Counted from the first letter of the stretch, positions 10,769 to 22,008 are shown. The stretch: 64,000 bases of DNA from Leptodactylus fallax (GCA_947044405.1 CAMRHE010000028.1:8578001-8642000), one strand, 5' to 3'. Translations and numbers: made by a program. Notes: generated by a model from the letters alone, not told the origin.

Positions 10769-12806
10769 AAGAAACCCCGAGAATTATAGTTCATTTAAAT
10801 TGGAGCTGTTGGCACTGGTATGGGCCATGACCGAGAAATTCTCTGAATATTTGACCGGTGCTGAAGTTTTAGTACTGACTGACAACAACCCACTAGCTCA
10901 CCTAGAAAATGCCAAGCTCGGGGCGTTAGAGCAGAGGTGGATAGCCCGAATGTCTACGTTCAATTACCGCATTAAGTATCGGTCCAAGACAGAGAACCAG
11001 AATGCTGACGGACTTTCTATGGTAACTGCCCAGACCCCCACAGAAGATGTGGATCATGAGTTGGAGCATGTGGAGGTGCCCGACTTCAGCAGATTTTCAC
11101 AGGCCTTGACCGCCACTAATCAGTTTGAGATGGAGGGGACTGAAATGGCTCCTTTCTTTGGTCCCTCACGACAGGAATGGGCACAGATACAACAGACCCA
11201 TGAGGGGCTGGCGCAGATGATCAAGTGTGTTGAGAAAGGCCAGAAGCCCTGTAGAGAGGAAAGAGAACGACTAACACGTAAGATATTATCTGTTTTGAGT
11301 CAGTGGGAAAAGTTGGAGATGAAAAATGGAGTGCTATGCCGAAAGGTCTATTTACCTTCTGAGATCGACATTCGATACCAAATTGTGGTGCCTAGTGAAC
11401 TGGCTCGCTCGTTGGCAGTTGAGGCTCATAATAAGAATGGACATTTTGGTCATGAGAAGACCTTTCGTTGGTTACAGCGACTGATTTACTGCCCTGGTCT
11501 TCGTCAAATGGTCGAAGAAGTATGCCGCAGCTGTCGAACTTGTGAGATCCATAAGGCAATAGAACAGAGAGCTCCCCTGCAAACCATCGTGACCCAGGAA
11601 CCTTTAGAAATCGTCATGATAGACTATCTAATGGTGGGCCCATCCAATAGCGGACACCAGTATTGCCTCGTAATGGTGGATCACTTCACCAAATTTGCGG
11701 TGGTAACCGCCACCAAGGACCAGACAGCTGAGTCAGCAGCTCGTGCTCTGTGCCAAGATTTCATTCGAGTATATGGGTGCCCCCAACGCATCCACTCCGA
11801 CCAGGGCGCCTGCTTTGAGGGACACGTAATGAAAGAAGTTCAACGTATCTACGGGATAAAGAAGTCGCACACGACTCCATACCACCCTCAGGGAAATGGG
11901 GCCTGTGAAAGATTCAACAGAACTCTGCTACAGATGCTGCGGACTCTGGAGGAAGACAAGAAGTTACAGTGGCCTCAGTTCTTGTCTGAAATGGTGTGGG
12001 CCTATAACAATCAGGTTCATTCTACAACGGGGTACTCTCCTTATACACTTCTCTTTGGGCGGTCTGGGCGAAGTATAGGAGAATTACAGTTGGATGATGT
12101 GGATGGGTTCCCTCCGAGGGATCCAACCTCTTGGGTGCGGGCGCATCGGCAGAGACTTGAGACAATCCATCGATTGGTGCGGCAGCGCCTGCAAGAACAT
12201 CCCCATCCTGATAAGACCCCAGTGCAAGAAGCACCATTGCAACCAGGCGACCTGGTGCTAGTTCGTGTCAAGAAACCCCAAGGGAAATTGGAAAGCAGAT
12301 GGGAGGCTTTGCCGTATCGTGTTGTTGGCCGCAAGTATGCGAATGGGCCAGTGTACCAGGTCCAGAAAGAAGGAACTGATTGTGTTCGAGTACTTCACCG
12401 AAATATGTTGCGCCTGTGTCATTCTGAAGGGACAAATCACAATGGGCCTGCCAATGTGAATGAGCTCCCACAGTCAGAGAATGGAGGTGCAGAATGGGCC
12501 TCCGACGAGGAGGATGATTGTTGGCCGATCCCTGCTCCTGGGGATGTTCCACCTGTGACTACTGTATTTCCGGCCTGTGCCCCCTCTGGTGCGGAATCCG
12601 CTGGTCCTTCTCAGCCCATAGCTGCAGCACCCCATAATATACCACCGGTCCTCAGACGGACCACTAGGCCAAATGCTGGTATTCCCCCTGTTCGGTATGC
12701 GCAGGATGAGTTTGTTTGGCCTGCCATACATCAGTATACTACCACTCTGTGCATAAAAGTACAACCCTCTGGATATACAGTCATAGGCAGGGACTGCCAA
12801 TCTTAA
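10725..12806 (+). CDS. pol: Pol part 2: rest of RNase H and integrase
   Basis: This continues pol in the next frame. RNase H residues include the Glu in KLELLAL, the Asp in VLTDNNP and NADGLS. The integrase zinc-binding HHCC region lies around 11427-11555 (AHNKNGHFGHEKT ... CRSCRTC). The integrase core has catalytic Asp in MIDYLMV (~11622), Asp in HSDQGACF (~11798) and Glu in NGACERFN (~11907). A GPY/F-like module (KLESRWEALPYRVV) lies near 12285-12330. The C-terminal tail is acidic and Pro-rich with LRRTTRPNAGIPP; no chromodomain is seen, so it is not an obvious chromovirus. Stop is TAA 12804-12806. It cannot be made as one product with part 1 unless the one-base surplus is absent in life (an assembly error) or bypassed. 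Confidence 0.92.
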   Translation, partial: ERVIAYGSRSLRDSERNPENYSSFKLELLALVWAMTEKFSEYLTGAEVLVLTDNNPLAHLENAKLGALEQRWIARMSTFNYRIKYRSKTENQNADGLSMVTAQTPTEDVDHELEHVEVPDFSRFSQALTATNQFEMEGTEMAPFFGPSRQEWAQIQQTHEGLAQMIKCVEKGQKPCREERERLTRKILSVLSQWEKLEMKNGVLCRKVYLPSEIDIRYQIVVPSELARSLAVEAHNKNGHFGHEKTFRWLQRLIYCPGLRQMVEEVCRSCRTCEIHKAIEQRAPLQTIVTQEPLEIVMIDYLMVGPSNSGHQYCLVMVDHFTKFAVVTATKDQTAESAARALCQDFIRVYGCPQRIHSDQGACFEGHVMKEVQRIYGIKKSHTTPYHPQGNGACERFNRTLLQMLRTLEEDKKLQWPQFLSEMVWAYNNQVHSTTGYSPYTLLFGRSGRSIGELQLDDVDGFPPRDPTSWVRAHRQRLETIHRLVRQRLQEHPHPDKTPVQEAPLQPGDLVLVRVKKPQGKLESRWEALPYRVVGRKYANGPVYQVQKEGTDCVRVLHRNMLRLCHSEGTNHNGPANVNELPQSENGGAEWASDEEDDCWPIPAPGDVPPVTTVFPACAPSGAESAGPSQPIAAAPHNIPPVLRRTTRPNAGIPPVRYAQDEFVWPAIHQYTTTLCIKVQPSGYTVIGRDCQS

Positions 12807-12818
12807 AGTGGGGGGGAA
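12805..12818 (+). promoter_or_regulatory. Polypurine tract
   Basis: A purine-rich run (aaag, one t, then seven g and aa) two bases before the 3' LTR, overlapping the pol stop codon. It would prime plus-strand synthesis. Confidence 0.85.
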
Positions 12819-12820
12819 TA

Positions 12821-13795
12821 TGTAAGAGACAGCCAATGTTGTCCTAAGCTTCATTTGTCTGTATAAACTATTAATGTTGAATGTATTTCTGTGATTCTGT
12901 TCCTTTAAGACAGCAGCCATTGTAATTGTGATATGATGCTGGAGTGAGACCCCCCCCCCCCTTTTATGTCAGCCTGCCTGTTCTGAAGACAGAGTGTGAG
13001 CAGAGGAGCAGGAAGTGACGAGACAGAGAGCAGCAGCCATCTTGGCAAGTGTTGTATTGAACTGGTGTGGAGATTTTTCTGTACAGCTAAGCTGTATCTT
13101 GGTCCAGAGACAAACAGAGTGTAAAGAGACAACAGGACTAGTGAGTCCACGTGAAAGGAACTGTGCTCAGTGGCTGATCAGTGAGACTGACATTGTGACT
13201 GTGTATATGGATACCACAGATAGAGACTCGCAGTGCTGTTGACGTACTGGACAGCACCTGCTAAATCCCGGCTTACATCCCAGCTCAGTGTATGGATTCG
13301 GCAGGACTGTCAGTGTGCTGAGTGGAATCTGCTGTTGGATTACATTGCATTCATTGGGTTTCCCTGTTAAAGAGGACTTCATTTCTCCCAAGATCCTGAT
13401 AACAGTGAGGAGAGGACGCTTCACTATAAAAGAAAGGAACGACTTTGGGCCCCACCGCGCGCTTCTACGGACTGTAAGCGGTCCACCTGGACCACTGGGG
13501 AAAAGGGGGTGCACCCAAATGTGATGTCAGGGTCAGTTAGGGATAGTTTTGAGTATATTGTTCATTCAGTGTCCATACTGCAGAAGTGGACAGAGTAAAA
13601 GTAGAAACCATTGCAGAATTTGCCTTGAAATTGTTCATGCTATATTGTATATTTTGCTTGTCTTTATCCCTGTCATTTTACCTTTAACTAGCCTTTATTA
13701 ACTTATAGTAAATATATATTTTTTTCTTGAACTACCGTGTGTGCGTTCATTTCTGGTTGCGGAGTCCAAACCACCTGCCTTGCTCTCGGTTCACA
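12821..13795 (+). repeat. 3' LTR of the gypsy element
   Basis: Starts TGTAAG and ends TTCACA, 975 bp. It is nearly identical to the 5' LTR apart from two adjacent substitutions (cctgag versus cccaag), a one-base C-run change, a one-base deletion near 13438 and a T run shorter by two. The TATA-like tataaaag lies near 13424-13431. Confidence 0.95.
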
Positions 13796-14388
13796 ACAGT
13801 CTTGCCTAAAAACACAGCCATGAATAAAGAATGGTACCAGAATGTCCTCCAAGAGCAACTTCTCCCAACCGTCCAAGAGCAGTTTGGCGCTCAACAATGC
13901 CTTTTCCAGCATGATGGAGCACCTTGCCATAAAGCAAAGGTGATAACTAAATGGCTCAGGGAACAAAACATAGAGATTTTGGGTCCATGGCCTGGAAACT
14001 CCCCAGATCTTAATCCCATTGAGAACTTGTGGTCAATCATCAAGAGACGGGTGGACAAACAAAAACCAACAAATTCAGACAAAATGAAAGCATTGATTCT
14101 GCAAGAATGGACTGCTATCAGTCAGGATTTGGTCCAGAAGTTGATTGAGAGCATGCCAGGGAGAATTGCAGAGGTCCTGAAGAAGAAGGGTCAACACTGC
14201 AAATATTGACTTGCTGCATTAACTCATTCTAACTGTCAATATAAGCTTCTGTTACTCATAATATGAATGCAATTCTATTTCTGTATGTGATAAAAACATC
14301 TGACAAACACACATAAAATCCAGAGGGCAGCAGATCATGTGAAAATATAATATTTATGTCATTCTCAAAACTTTTGGCCATGACTGTA

Positions 14389-14803
14389 CATCATAGCTGT
14401 GATCATCAGTGTGCTGTAAGTGAGATGACTGCTGCAAGGATCCCTTACAGAAGACAGGAAGTCTCAGCATATTATTTGGCTTAGTGGCCAGAGTCCGAGC
14501 TGCAGTATGTTTATGAATTTTATTAACTATAGATAATAGCATGAAAAAATATTTAAAATTCCTCCAAAATCTCTTTAAAAATATATTTAACATAAAATTT
14601 ATTTTAAAAAAAATAGGTCATTCCCTTTAATTTCACTTTGGTGCTGGAGCAAGGTTCAGTCTGTACTATTATATGTTAGAAATCGCTCTTCTGAGATATT
14701 ATAGTCGCAGAATAACAATAAAATAGTCCTGGGTTATTATCACGCTCCTTATCTAGTATAAAATACAGTTTTCTAGATCTTTATATTGCGTCTTCTTTTA
14801 CAG
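14389..14803. other. Unannotated sequence before the candidate exon
   Basis: No recognisable gene or repeat. It is AT-rich with A-runs at 14575-14615. A pyrimidine-rich stretch (tcttcttttacag) just before 14804 resembles a 3' splice acceptor. Confidence 0.35.
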
Positions 14804-14866
14804 CGGAGAACAAATCCCAACCTTCCAAAGACGGCGAGTGCGCTATATATGGCTTCTCCGTGGCAG
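14804..14866 (+). other. Candidate short host exon (63 bp), uncertain
   Basis: The segment is preceded by tcttcttttacag (acceptor-like) and followed by gtaggt (donor-like). It is exactly 63 nt, so splicing it in or out would keep frame. In one phase it encodes ENKSQPSKDGECAIYGFSVA between split codons. All three frames are open over this short length, so openness alone is weak evidence. The surrounding 14800-15380 is non-repetitive and GC-richer than its neighbours. I do not recognise the protein. Confidence 0.3.
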
Positions 14867-15494
14867 GTAGGTGTCTACCTCAGACAACTACTTAACTCGG
14901 CAGGTTTTTTGTTCTATTCCATGTTGGCACGTGAACCCATTTCCTGGAGCTTTTATTCCTGAAACAACTTTAATTAGTCTCGCAAACTTCGCTCTTTGAT
15001 AAATGATTACCTGCGAATTGCATTAAACTGCTTCTCTATCAAAATAGATCTGACAGGACCACCCAGAGAGACGCTAAATAATGTGTTTTCTCCCGGCCCC
15101 TCATACATCAGAAGTCTGTGCTGCACTCATTTTCACACACATTAGGGACTTTATGGACAGCACAAACAGCGTGGAGTTTTGGGTTGTCGTATTGCACAGA
15201 ATGGGAAATGTAAAGCTAATGTATCAATGAAAAGAATGGAATATTCTAGCAATATCTTAGTACCGCTTCTTTTACCCAAGATTATCCAATTTTTCCAAGT
15301 TATTAACCTAAGGATGTTCAGAATAATGGTCCTCTCCAGGGTACAAAGTTCATTTTCATGAATATCTTATTAGGGAGTTAATAGAAGTGTCCTTCAGTTC
15401 AGGATCCTCACCAGGACAGGTCCTTTCTCACTCTGGAGGACCTGTCCTCTGTTATACAGGCTTCTGCTTAATCTGAATTAGCTTGGTGTAATGC
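14867..15494. other. Unique non-coding sequence, possibly conserved
   Basis: No gene or repeat recognised. 14925-15060 contains homeodomain-like phrases (taattag, gataaatgattacctgc) of the kind seen in developmental enhancers. That is impressionistic; only a cross-species alignment could support it. Confidence 0.25.
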
Positions 15495-15859
15495 TTAAAG
15501 GGGTTGTCCAGGCAAAAAAAATACTTTTTTAATCGGCTAGGGGCTATGAAAAAAAAAAAAAATTTAAAAATTATACTCACCTTTCCCCGGTGCCCCGGTG
15601 CCTTCCAGCGCGGTCCAGTCCTGCCGGTCCATTGTTGTCTTCCAGATGAAGTCCCTGCCGTATGTGACTGCTGAGGCCAATCTGCGGCCTCAGTGAAGGA
15701 ACATGGAGTCACTACCTGTAACATCCCGGGTCCCTTCCTGAGACCATGCTCTGAGGACACCAGAGCATCTGGGACAGGTGAGTATGATTTATTTTTAATT
15801 TTTTTCACCTCCCACGGCCTATTTAAAAATTATTTTTTTTGCCCGGACATCCTCTTTAA
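15495..15859. mobile_element. TTAA-flanked MITE (T2-type)
   Basis: A 365-bp element bounded by TTAA (15495-15498 and 15856-15859). The inverted ends read aggggttgtccaggcaaaa and, from the other side, agaggatgtccgggcaaaa. Frog T2-type MITEs have ends of the form TTAAAGGRR, which the left end fits. The interior is GC-rich and non-coding. Confidence 0.85.
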
Positions 15860-15895
15860 TTTATCCTATGCCAGTGCTGTGGGGAAATTGAGCCC

Positions 15896-15935
15896 TTAAA
15901 GAGAACCTGTCACCAGGTCTGAAAGGCCTAATGAC
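15896..15935 (+). mobile_element. Single end of another TTAAAG-type MITE
   Basis: Starts TTAAAGAGAACCTGTCACCA, which resembles a frequent frog repeat end. No matching second end is found nearby, so the element is truncated or its far end is too diverged to see. Confidence 0.55.
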
Positions 15936-17392
15936 ATAAATCATCTGATCGGTGCTGTTACCCTGAGCATTGTGGCGGCAACTTTAGCACTACAAAGAGT
16001 TGCAGTGTAGCCCTGGCCTAAAAGCGCTGGAAAAAATGCAGAAAAGAACACTTGTAATATTCTATTAACACTGGTGGAGAAATGTAACTCACCATAGCTT
16101 GTCAGGTCAATAGTTTAGAAAGTGATGACCAATTTCCTACTAGCATTGTGCTGATATTCAGCATCTTTACTTACATTGATATTAATATCAGCTATGACGG
16201 GGATTGCTTTCAGTTGCCCATGCTGATAAGACCATATCCAAACCGGCTTATAGACAAAACACTGCAAAGTAATAATGTGGAAGGAAGTGGTGGGCAGACG
16301 CTTTGCTCATGTAACAGTAATACTAGACCTTATTTTAGCTCAAGCGAGGCATTTACAACCATCCATAAATTCCCACCACTATACATAACAAAATCCTAGA
16401 GATGTCCTGGCTTGCTTGGATAGATTTGTCTGGTTTCTTCCATAGGTGTCTACTTACAGCACTGTTTATTTAACCTTCAAGCTGGCCTAGTACTCGGGAG
16501 CCTCATATCATGGAATGTGATACCCCGGGCTCATGTGCAGCTACTACACATTCTGGTGCTCAGATAAGATTTAGGTCCTTTGACTTTATACACTATTGGA
16601 AATACCAAAAATATTAATTTGGTGGAAATATTGTGAGTACGTATCTCTACAATTCAATTCCTAGAAAAAGTGGTGAAAGGCAAATGTACCCATGAACTGA
16701 TGCCTGAGGGGACCGAAAGGTCCCCCTGCCACAAAGGAAGAGGGAAAATCTATGCAAATTAGTCCTTCTAGATGAAAAGAGAAAACTGTGCCTCTAGCAC
16801 CACATGTTGGACGGCAGCTCCATATAAGCTAAACCTGAAAATCTCTTCCAAAAGGAAAATATACTCATCCACAGATAGTCGATTCTGGTTTCTCGTCTAT
16901 CATCAGTGCAGGGTACGATAGGTGTTGGATAGGTGAAAGGCCGTGACATGTTTCAGGATGGGTGCTGACATATTGTCTCATGGAAGAGACTGTGATATCA
17001 GTATAGGGAAACTTAGAAGCCATGTCTGCTCCCCTAGGAATTCTGGGAAAAGGTATGCAAATTAGTTGGAACAAGAAACCTGGTGACATGACTTGGCAGC
17101 ATATATGGGCCCTAAGTCTATGCTTATACAGTGGTGTCTTCATTAAGACAAAGTAATCATACACATAAGAAGTATTATGGGGTATAAGTGGAACATCATA
17201 GCAGGGTAGTGGGGGGAGGTGCTGCTTCACGTTGCACATTTGCCAACAGTTTGGACAATCTGTTGAGGCTCATAAAAAGGAAACTGTTTTACTGTGCACA
17301 GATCTCTTATGTTATCCTATTCCTCAAATACAGCAACCTACGGTAGCGGCATATTATACACCCTTGTAGACCAGTAGTCTACAAACATCATC
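15936..17392. other. Non-coding stretch; dispersed repeat near 16660-17230
   Basis: No gene seen. Parts of 16660-17230 (atgcaaattag phrases at 16752 and 17054, catcagtgcagggta near 16900) resemble the sequence at 63090-63190, which has atgcaaatgagc and catcaggatgtc, suggesting a shared dispersed frog repeat of unknown class. The longest minus-strand open frame (16865-17239) has no recognisable motif. Confidence 0.4.
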
Positions 17393-18409
17393 TGCAAGGA
17401 GTTTGTATGTTCTCCCCGTGTTTGCGTGGGTTTCCTCCGGTTACTCCAGTTTTATCCCACCCTCCAAAGACATACTGATAGGCAGGGCCGGTTTTAGACA
17501 AAGTGGGGCCCTGGGCAAAATTAAAAGCGGGGCCCCAAATGCTGATATGCAAACAACACCATTGTCTTCCAGTGGCAACCCCTATAATAACGCCTCCTTT
17601 CTGCCAACAAAAAAGTAATAACAAGCCCCATTTTACCACACACAATTCAAATGAGCACTTTTGTACCACCTAATAGATTTTTGCACCCAGTCATCAGTTA
17701 TTATAACACCTACTTATAAATAATAGTCCCTGCTTTTAAATAATATTACACTCTTATCAGTAATAGCTCCCTTATAAATGATAAATAGTGCCCAGTATCA
17801 GTAATATTCCCCTTATCAGTAACAGTCATCCTGTAAATATAATACTGCTCCCTCATAAATAATAGTTACCGTTATAAATAATAGTCCCCATTATCACTAA
17901 TAGCCCCCTTTATAAATAAGCCCCACTTAACAATTATAACCCCCTTATAAATAGTTCCCCCCTTATAAATAATAGCCCATCTTATAAATAATAGTTCCCC
18001 CTTATAATAGCCCCCTCATATTTAAGTTTCCCAATTATATATAGTAACCCACCCTTATATATAATAGTTCTCCGTTATACAGTGTCAGACTGAAGGGCCT
18101 TAGGCCCACCAGAGGATCTTATTCTGGGGCCCCACCCAACAGCTTCCTGCTAGTAGCCTACACCACAGCTCCTTCACTGAAGTCTTACATATGTGCTGAC
18201 TATCTGGTGTTACTGAGTATGTTCCCCGTATAGTCAGCCCCTATAGTACTGTGCAGGCCCAATAACTCCATGGCCAGCTCATGCACAGTACTGTATGGGG
18301 AATGACATGGCCATGGAGCACTACACGTATGTGCAAGATTATAATGAGGGAGCTGTGATGCAGACATAGCAGACAGAGCTGCCAGCAGGAATTTTGAGCC
18401 GGCCCCCCC

Positions 18410-19540
18410 CCCCCCACAGTATAATGCTCCACATGGTATATAGTTCTCCACAGTATACGATACTCCCCTGAGCCCTCCACAGTTTCCCCACATGGTATAT
18501 AATGCTCCACAGTGGCCCCACACAGTATAAAATGCTCCCCTGAGCCCCCCATAGTGGCCCCACATGGTATATAAGGCTCCACACAATATAATACTCCACA
18601 GTGGCCCACAAAGTATACTACCCCTTAGTGGCCCCAGATAGTGCAATATGCTCCCCAGGAGCCCCACACAATATAATATGCTCCATACAGTATAATATGC
18701 ACCCCACAGTGCCCCCCAGTATAATGCTCCACAGTGGTCTAACATAGTATAACATGCTCCACAATGGCCTCCACACAGTATGATATACTACCCAGAGGGG
18801 TTCCCCCAGTATAATGCTCCACAGTGGTCCCCCCCAGTATAATGTTCTACAATGGCCCCACAGAGTATAACATGCTCCCGAAAAGCCCCACACAATATAA
18901 TACACTCCATAGTGGCCCCACACAGTATAACCGGCTCCCCACACTGCCCCTTACCCCCAGTATAAAGCTCCACTTTGGCCCATAGTATAATATGCTCTCC
19001 AGAGGGCCCCCACTAGTATAATGCTCCACAGTGCCCCCCACCAGTATTTTGCTCCACAGTGGCCCCACGCAATATATTATGCTCCCTAGAGCGTCCCCCA
19101 GTATAATGTTCCATAGTAGGCCCCACGCAGTATAATATGCTCCCCAGAGGGCTCCCTAGTATAATGTTCCTTAGTTCCCCCCGCAAAATGCTCCACCGTG
19201 GCCCAAAACAGTATAATATGCTCTCCAGAGCCTCCCCCCCACCATACACTGGGGTCCCCTCTGGAGAGGATATTATACTGTGTGGGGCCACCGTGGAGCA
19301 TTATACAGGGGGGGGCTCTGGAGTGCATATTATACTGTTTTGGGCCACTGTGGAGCAATATACTGTGGGGCCCCTCTAGATAGCATATTATACTGTGTGG
19401 GGCCACTGTGGAGCATTATACTGGGGAGGGGGCCCTCTGGAGAGCATGTTATATACTGTGGGGCCACTTTGGAGCATTATACTGGGGGGCCCCCTAGTAT
19501 AATGCTCCACAGTGGCCCTACAGACTCCGTCAGTGCTACT
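18410..19540. repeat. Minisatellite with inverted blocks inside the hAT element
   Basis: Degenerate units of about 45-50 bp built from gtataatgctccacagtggc and tatgctccccagag. Up to about 19240 the units read in one orientation; from about 19250 to 19495 they read as the reverse complement (actgtgtggggccac, tggagcattatac), then flip back. The open frames here are low-complexity artefacts of the repeats, not genes. Confidence 0.88.
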
Positions 19541-19545
19541 ATTAT

Positions 19546-19583
19546 ATTATACTCTGGGGTCTCTTCAGACCCCAGAGTATAAT
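19546..19583. repeat. Perfect hairpin with 17-bp arms
   Basis: ATTATACTCTGGGGTCT (19546-19562), loop cttc, then its exact complement (19567-19583). The same arms occur at 37042-37079 with loop gaaa. Confidence 0.9.
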
Positions 19584-20183
19584 AATCGAAGGCCCAGAAG
19601 AGATAAGGGAAAATAACAAACAGTTATACTTACCTTGTCTTACCTCTGCTGGGCCTCCTCGCGCTGCTCCGCTATCCCCGCCGGCGACCGCTTCCTCTTC
19701 TCTGCGGCTGACGTCACGCGTTGTGGACGTCATCGCTGAGGCCTATGATTGGGCCTCAGCGATTACGTGAGGCAGGCTGTCAGCACGCCCCACGTGACCT
19801 CTGTAGCCAGGCCTCACGGTGATGTCCAGAACGCCGGAAGATGACGTCGAACGCCAAGCCAAGGACAGGTGAGTAAAAATGTTTGTTATTTTTACTCACA
19901 TCTGAAAGGGACCCTGCGGCACATGACGCTGGGTCCCTTTCTGTTATTAATATGGCCGTCCTGACTCCAGGATCCCGAGTAATCAGGCTCCGGATCCCGG
20001 GGGCCCCTTTGGGGACGGGGCCCTGGGCAGTTGCCCAGTTTGCCCCCCCCCTAACGCCGGCCCTGCTGATAGGGAATGTGGATTGTGAGCCCTATATGGA
20101 ACAGTGACCACAATGTCTGTAAAGCACTACGGAATATGATGGCGCTATATAAGTAAGCATAATAATAATAATAATAATAATAA

Positions 20184-21419
20184 TACACGCTGCCATGCAT
20201 TCAGTAGGTTATTAAGATTGGGGAACACCTATGAGGGTCTATGACTTCATAATCAGACTACAGACAGGGTTTGTTTGTAGTCTGTAACCATGGTGACACA
20301 TAGTAGTTGATTCTTCTTTGGAGTAGTGAAACATTGTTGCAAAATATGTCAAATGAACTTGATGTGGTTCTTTCGATGTTTGCCCACATCTGAGTGAAAT
20401 CTAGAAGCATTAAGGGCTTATGATTTCTTTGATATCCACCTTTACTATTACATTTTTTTTTATCTGGGTCTTCTAAATTCACAGCTGGAGTAAACACTTC
20501 TACGTAATTTACGCTTTCTTGAAAAAAATTGGATAAACAGTAAGTCTCAGGTTCTCGCTAATTTCTCCATTGCGGCTCCTGAGCAGGAATGTGTATGTTT
20601 TCTATAAATCAGCCTTGTAAACCTCACACATTTTCATTTTGACACTCAGAATGCAAACGCAGACAGCTTATCTTAAGACTCAGCGGGGAGGCTGGAATTC
20701 ATTTTTGTAAAGCCCCTTCCTATCTTTCAACAAGAGTGGGTGGATTTCCAGCCTTGCAAATGTTTGTGTATTATCAAGTATTTACCATGGTGACAAAACC
20801 CAACAGAAACATCCCATTGGCCGCAAACAGGAAATCTTTGCAGATTGTTCTAATTACGCCTGCCACAAACACAGTCTAGCTACAGTTCTACCTTTCAGTT
20901 CTTATACTAGAAATGATCCGTCTTCTAATATTTCTCTCTGCAGAAGAAGCCTGTGCACTACTCCTTGGCCTCACTCTTTACCCTCGGACTATCCCCTCCG
21001 AGGCCCAAGCAAATAAATTCCCTTTATCATCTGTAGATGCTTAGTCCTTTATGAAAATGCTTTCGCTCAAGTATGTAAAACTGCAAGTATCTCACATGTC
21101 TTACTTGGAAAATGAGTGGGTGTCATTTTAGTACAAAGTGGAAGTTTGCACGTCGCTAGTATTAAATCACATCTTATGGGAAATTACACGCAATGGAAAC
21201 ATGTAACCTGACAAAAATATTATTACAGTCTGCTTATGTAAAAGGGAGATATTTGAGATTCTGATGTGGTTTATTCTCCTAAAAGTTCTGCATTTTAAGA
21301 GCGTTGATCTAAGCCTAATATTCAGTGTTAAAGGGGCTAAGCACAACTGCCTTTTTCCCAAAACAGCGCCACACCTGTCTACAGGTTGTGTGTCGTATTG
21401 CTGCTGTGCCCCATATATC
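20184..21419. other. Unique-looking non-coding sequence
   Basis: No gene or complete element seen. At 20930-20945 a pyrimidine run ending in ctgcag precedes an open stretch to about 21031, which is a weak splice-acceptor look-alike. A TTAAAGGGG phrase at 21330-21338 may be a single MITE end. Confidence 0.35.
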
Positions 21420-21677
21420 TTAAAGGGGTTATGCAGGGAATAATAACACTTACCATGAAGCCCTGTTTATTTTTACCTTTATGAAGGGCAGCTAGGGCAG
21501 CCAGAATTCTCATACCCTTGCCGCCCCGGCTGATGCTCCAACTCTCGGTCATATGACAAACTCCATTCTACTCAATGGACCTGCGGCCCGAGTAGACGGG
21601 ATTCAGTGTCATCAGTGAGAGTCGGAGTGGCTGCAGGTGAGACTTCGTGGCTCTGGCTTTTATTATGACCCCTTTAT
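21420..21677. mobile_element. TTAA-type MITE
   Basis: Left end TTAAAGGGGTTATGCAGGGA; the right end, complemented, reads aggggtcataataaaa, with its TTAA decayed to TTAT. About 258 bp, non-coding interior. Confidence 0.7.
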
Positions 21678-22008
21678 TTGAGCTGAGCTGTAATGTCACA
21701 CACATCTTGAAGAAGGCAGCCATGTTTTTCTAGTCCCAGACATGAATGTCTCCAGACTTTCTCATTTCCGCAGGACCAGCTAACCACCTAACGTTTAAAG
21801 GGATGTCCCAACTCTCTTCTTGTTCTCAGCCAGTTCTAAACCATAAACAGACAGGGTTGGAAGAAAAGGGCTGTCGAACAATCAAGCTATCTATGATGTA
21901 TGGCCATCCTATTAACTTATCTTACACCCCTTACACATCCAAAGCTGCATTCAAAAATTCAGTTGCTGCTTGCAATAGGTCAAGACTGTACTAAAGGACC
22001 GTATACCT

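Larger units (their letters stand above)
6631..13795 (+). mobile_element. Ty3/gypsy LTR retrotransposon, near-complete and young
   Basis: A 7165-bp element with two LTRs (977 and 975 bp), a 4-bp target duplication ACAG (6627-6630 and 13796-13799), primer binding site, gag, pol in the order protease-RT-RNase H-integrase, and a polypurine tract. That domain order defines Ty3/gypsy rather than copia. No env-like frame and no chromodomain are visible. By eye the LTRs differ by two adjacent substitutions and three small indels, so insertion was recent. One surplus base in RNase H breaks pol. Confidence 0.97.
6023..14209 (+). pseudogene. Tc1 transposase (DD35E), interrupted by LTR element
   Basis: The coding region runs from ATG 6023 (MVISKETRAV...) to 6630 and resumes at 13800, ending TGA 14207-14209. 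The first part holds two helix-turn-helix DNA-binding segments with the GRPRK motif between them and the first catalytic Asp in FSDES (codon 6467-6469). The second part holds the second Asp in QHDGAP (13913-13915) and the Glu in NPIEN (14021-14023), with 35 residues between. An extra base near 6480-6483, just after the first Asp, shifts the frame independently of the insertion, so the gene was probably already broken, or broke later. The gypsy element separates the first catalytic residue from the others by 7.2 kb. Confidence 0.88.
5650..14386 (+). mobile_element. DD35E Tc1-like transposon split by a gypsy retrotransposon
   Basis: The terminal inverted repeats (cagtcatggtcaaaagtttt at 5650; its near-exact complement ending at 14386) are flanked by TA at 5648-5649 and 14387-14388. 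Removing the LTR element (6631-13795) and its 4-bp duplication leaves about 1568 bp, a normal Tc1 length. The transposase frame continues across the insertion point. The spacing between the second and third catalytic residues is 35, unlike the DD34E copies elsewhere in the window. Confidence 0.93.
17483..20065. mobile_element. hAT element, 2.58 kb, non-autonomous
   Basis: The ends are cagggccggttttag and, inverted, cagggccggcgttag. They are flanked by a perfect 8-bp duplication ctgatagg (17475-17482 and 20066-20073), diagnostic of hAT-type transposition. No transposase frame is visible. The interior holds degenerate ttataaataatag repeats (17690-18065), a possible nested hAT-like end near 18079 (cagtgtcagactgaaggg), minisatellite (18410-19540) and a perfect hairpin (19546-19583). 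Confidence 0.9.
17393..20183 (+). mobile_element. Retroposon 3' tail, split by a hAT element
   Basis: 17393-17482 (tgttctccccgtgtttgcgt... to the 8-bp target) continues at 20066-20183 (gattgtgagccctatatgga..., ggcgctatataagtaagc, then an (AAT)n tail at 20158-20183). Together they form a 3'-tail retroposon common in frogs and fish, ending in a microsatellite as CR1/L2-related elements do. Whether it is a SINE or a LINE tail is uncertain. Minus-strand relatives lie at 24040-24163 and 34355-34527. Confidence 0.75.

Noticed and set aside
16865..17239. 124-codon minus-strand frame
   Set aside because: Overlaps a probable dispersed repeat, with no motif.
18200..19582. Multiple overlapping open frames up to 181 codons on both strands
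   Set aside because: They are low-complexity translations of the minisatellite (repeating GPLWSIIL/YCVGPL-type peptides) within a hAT element.
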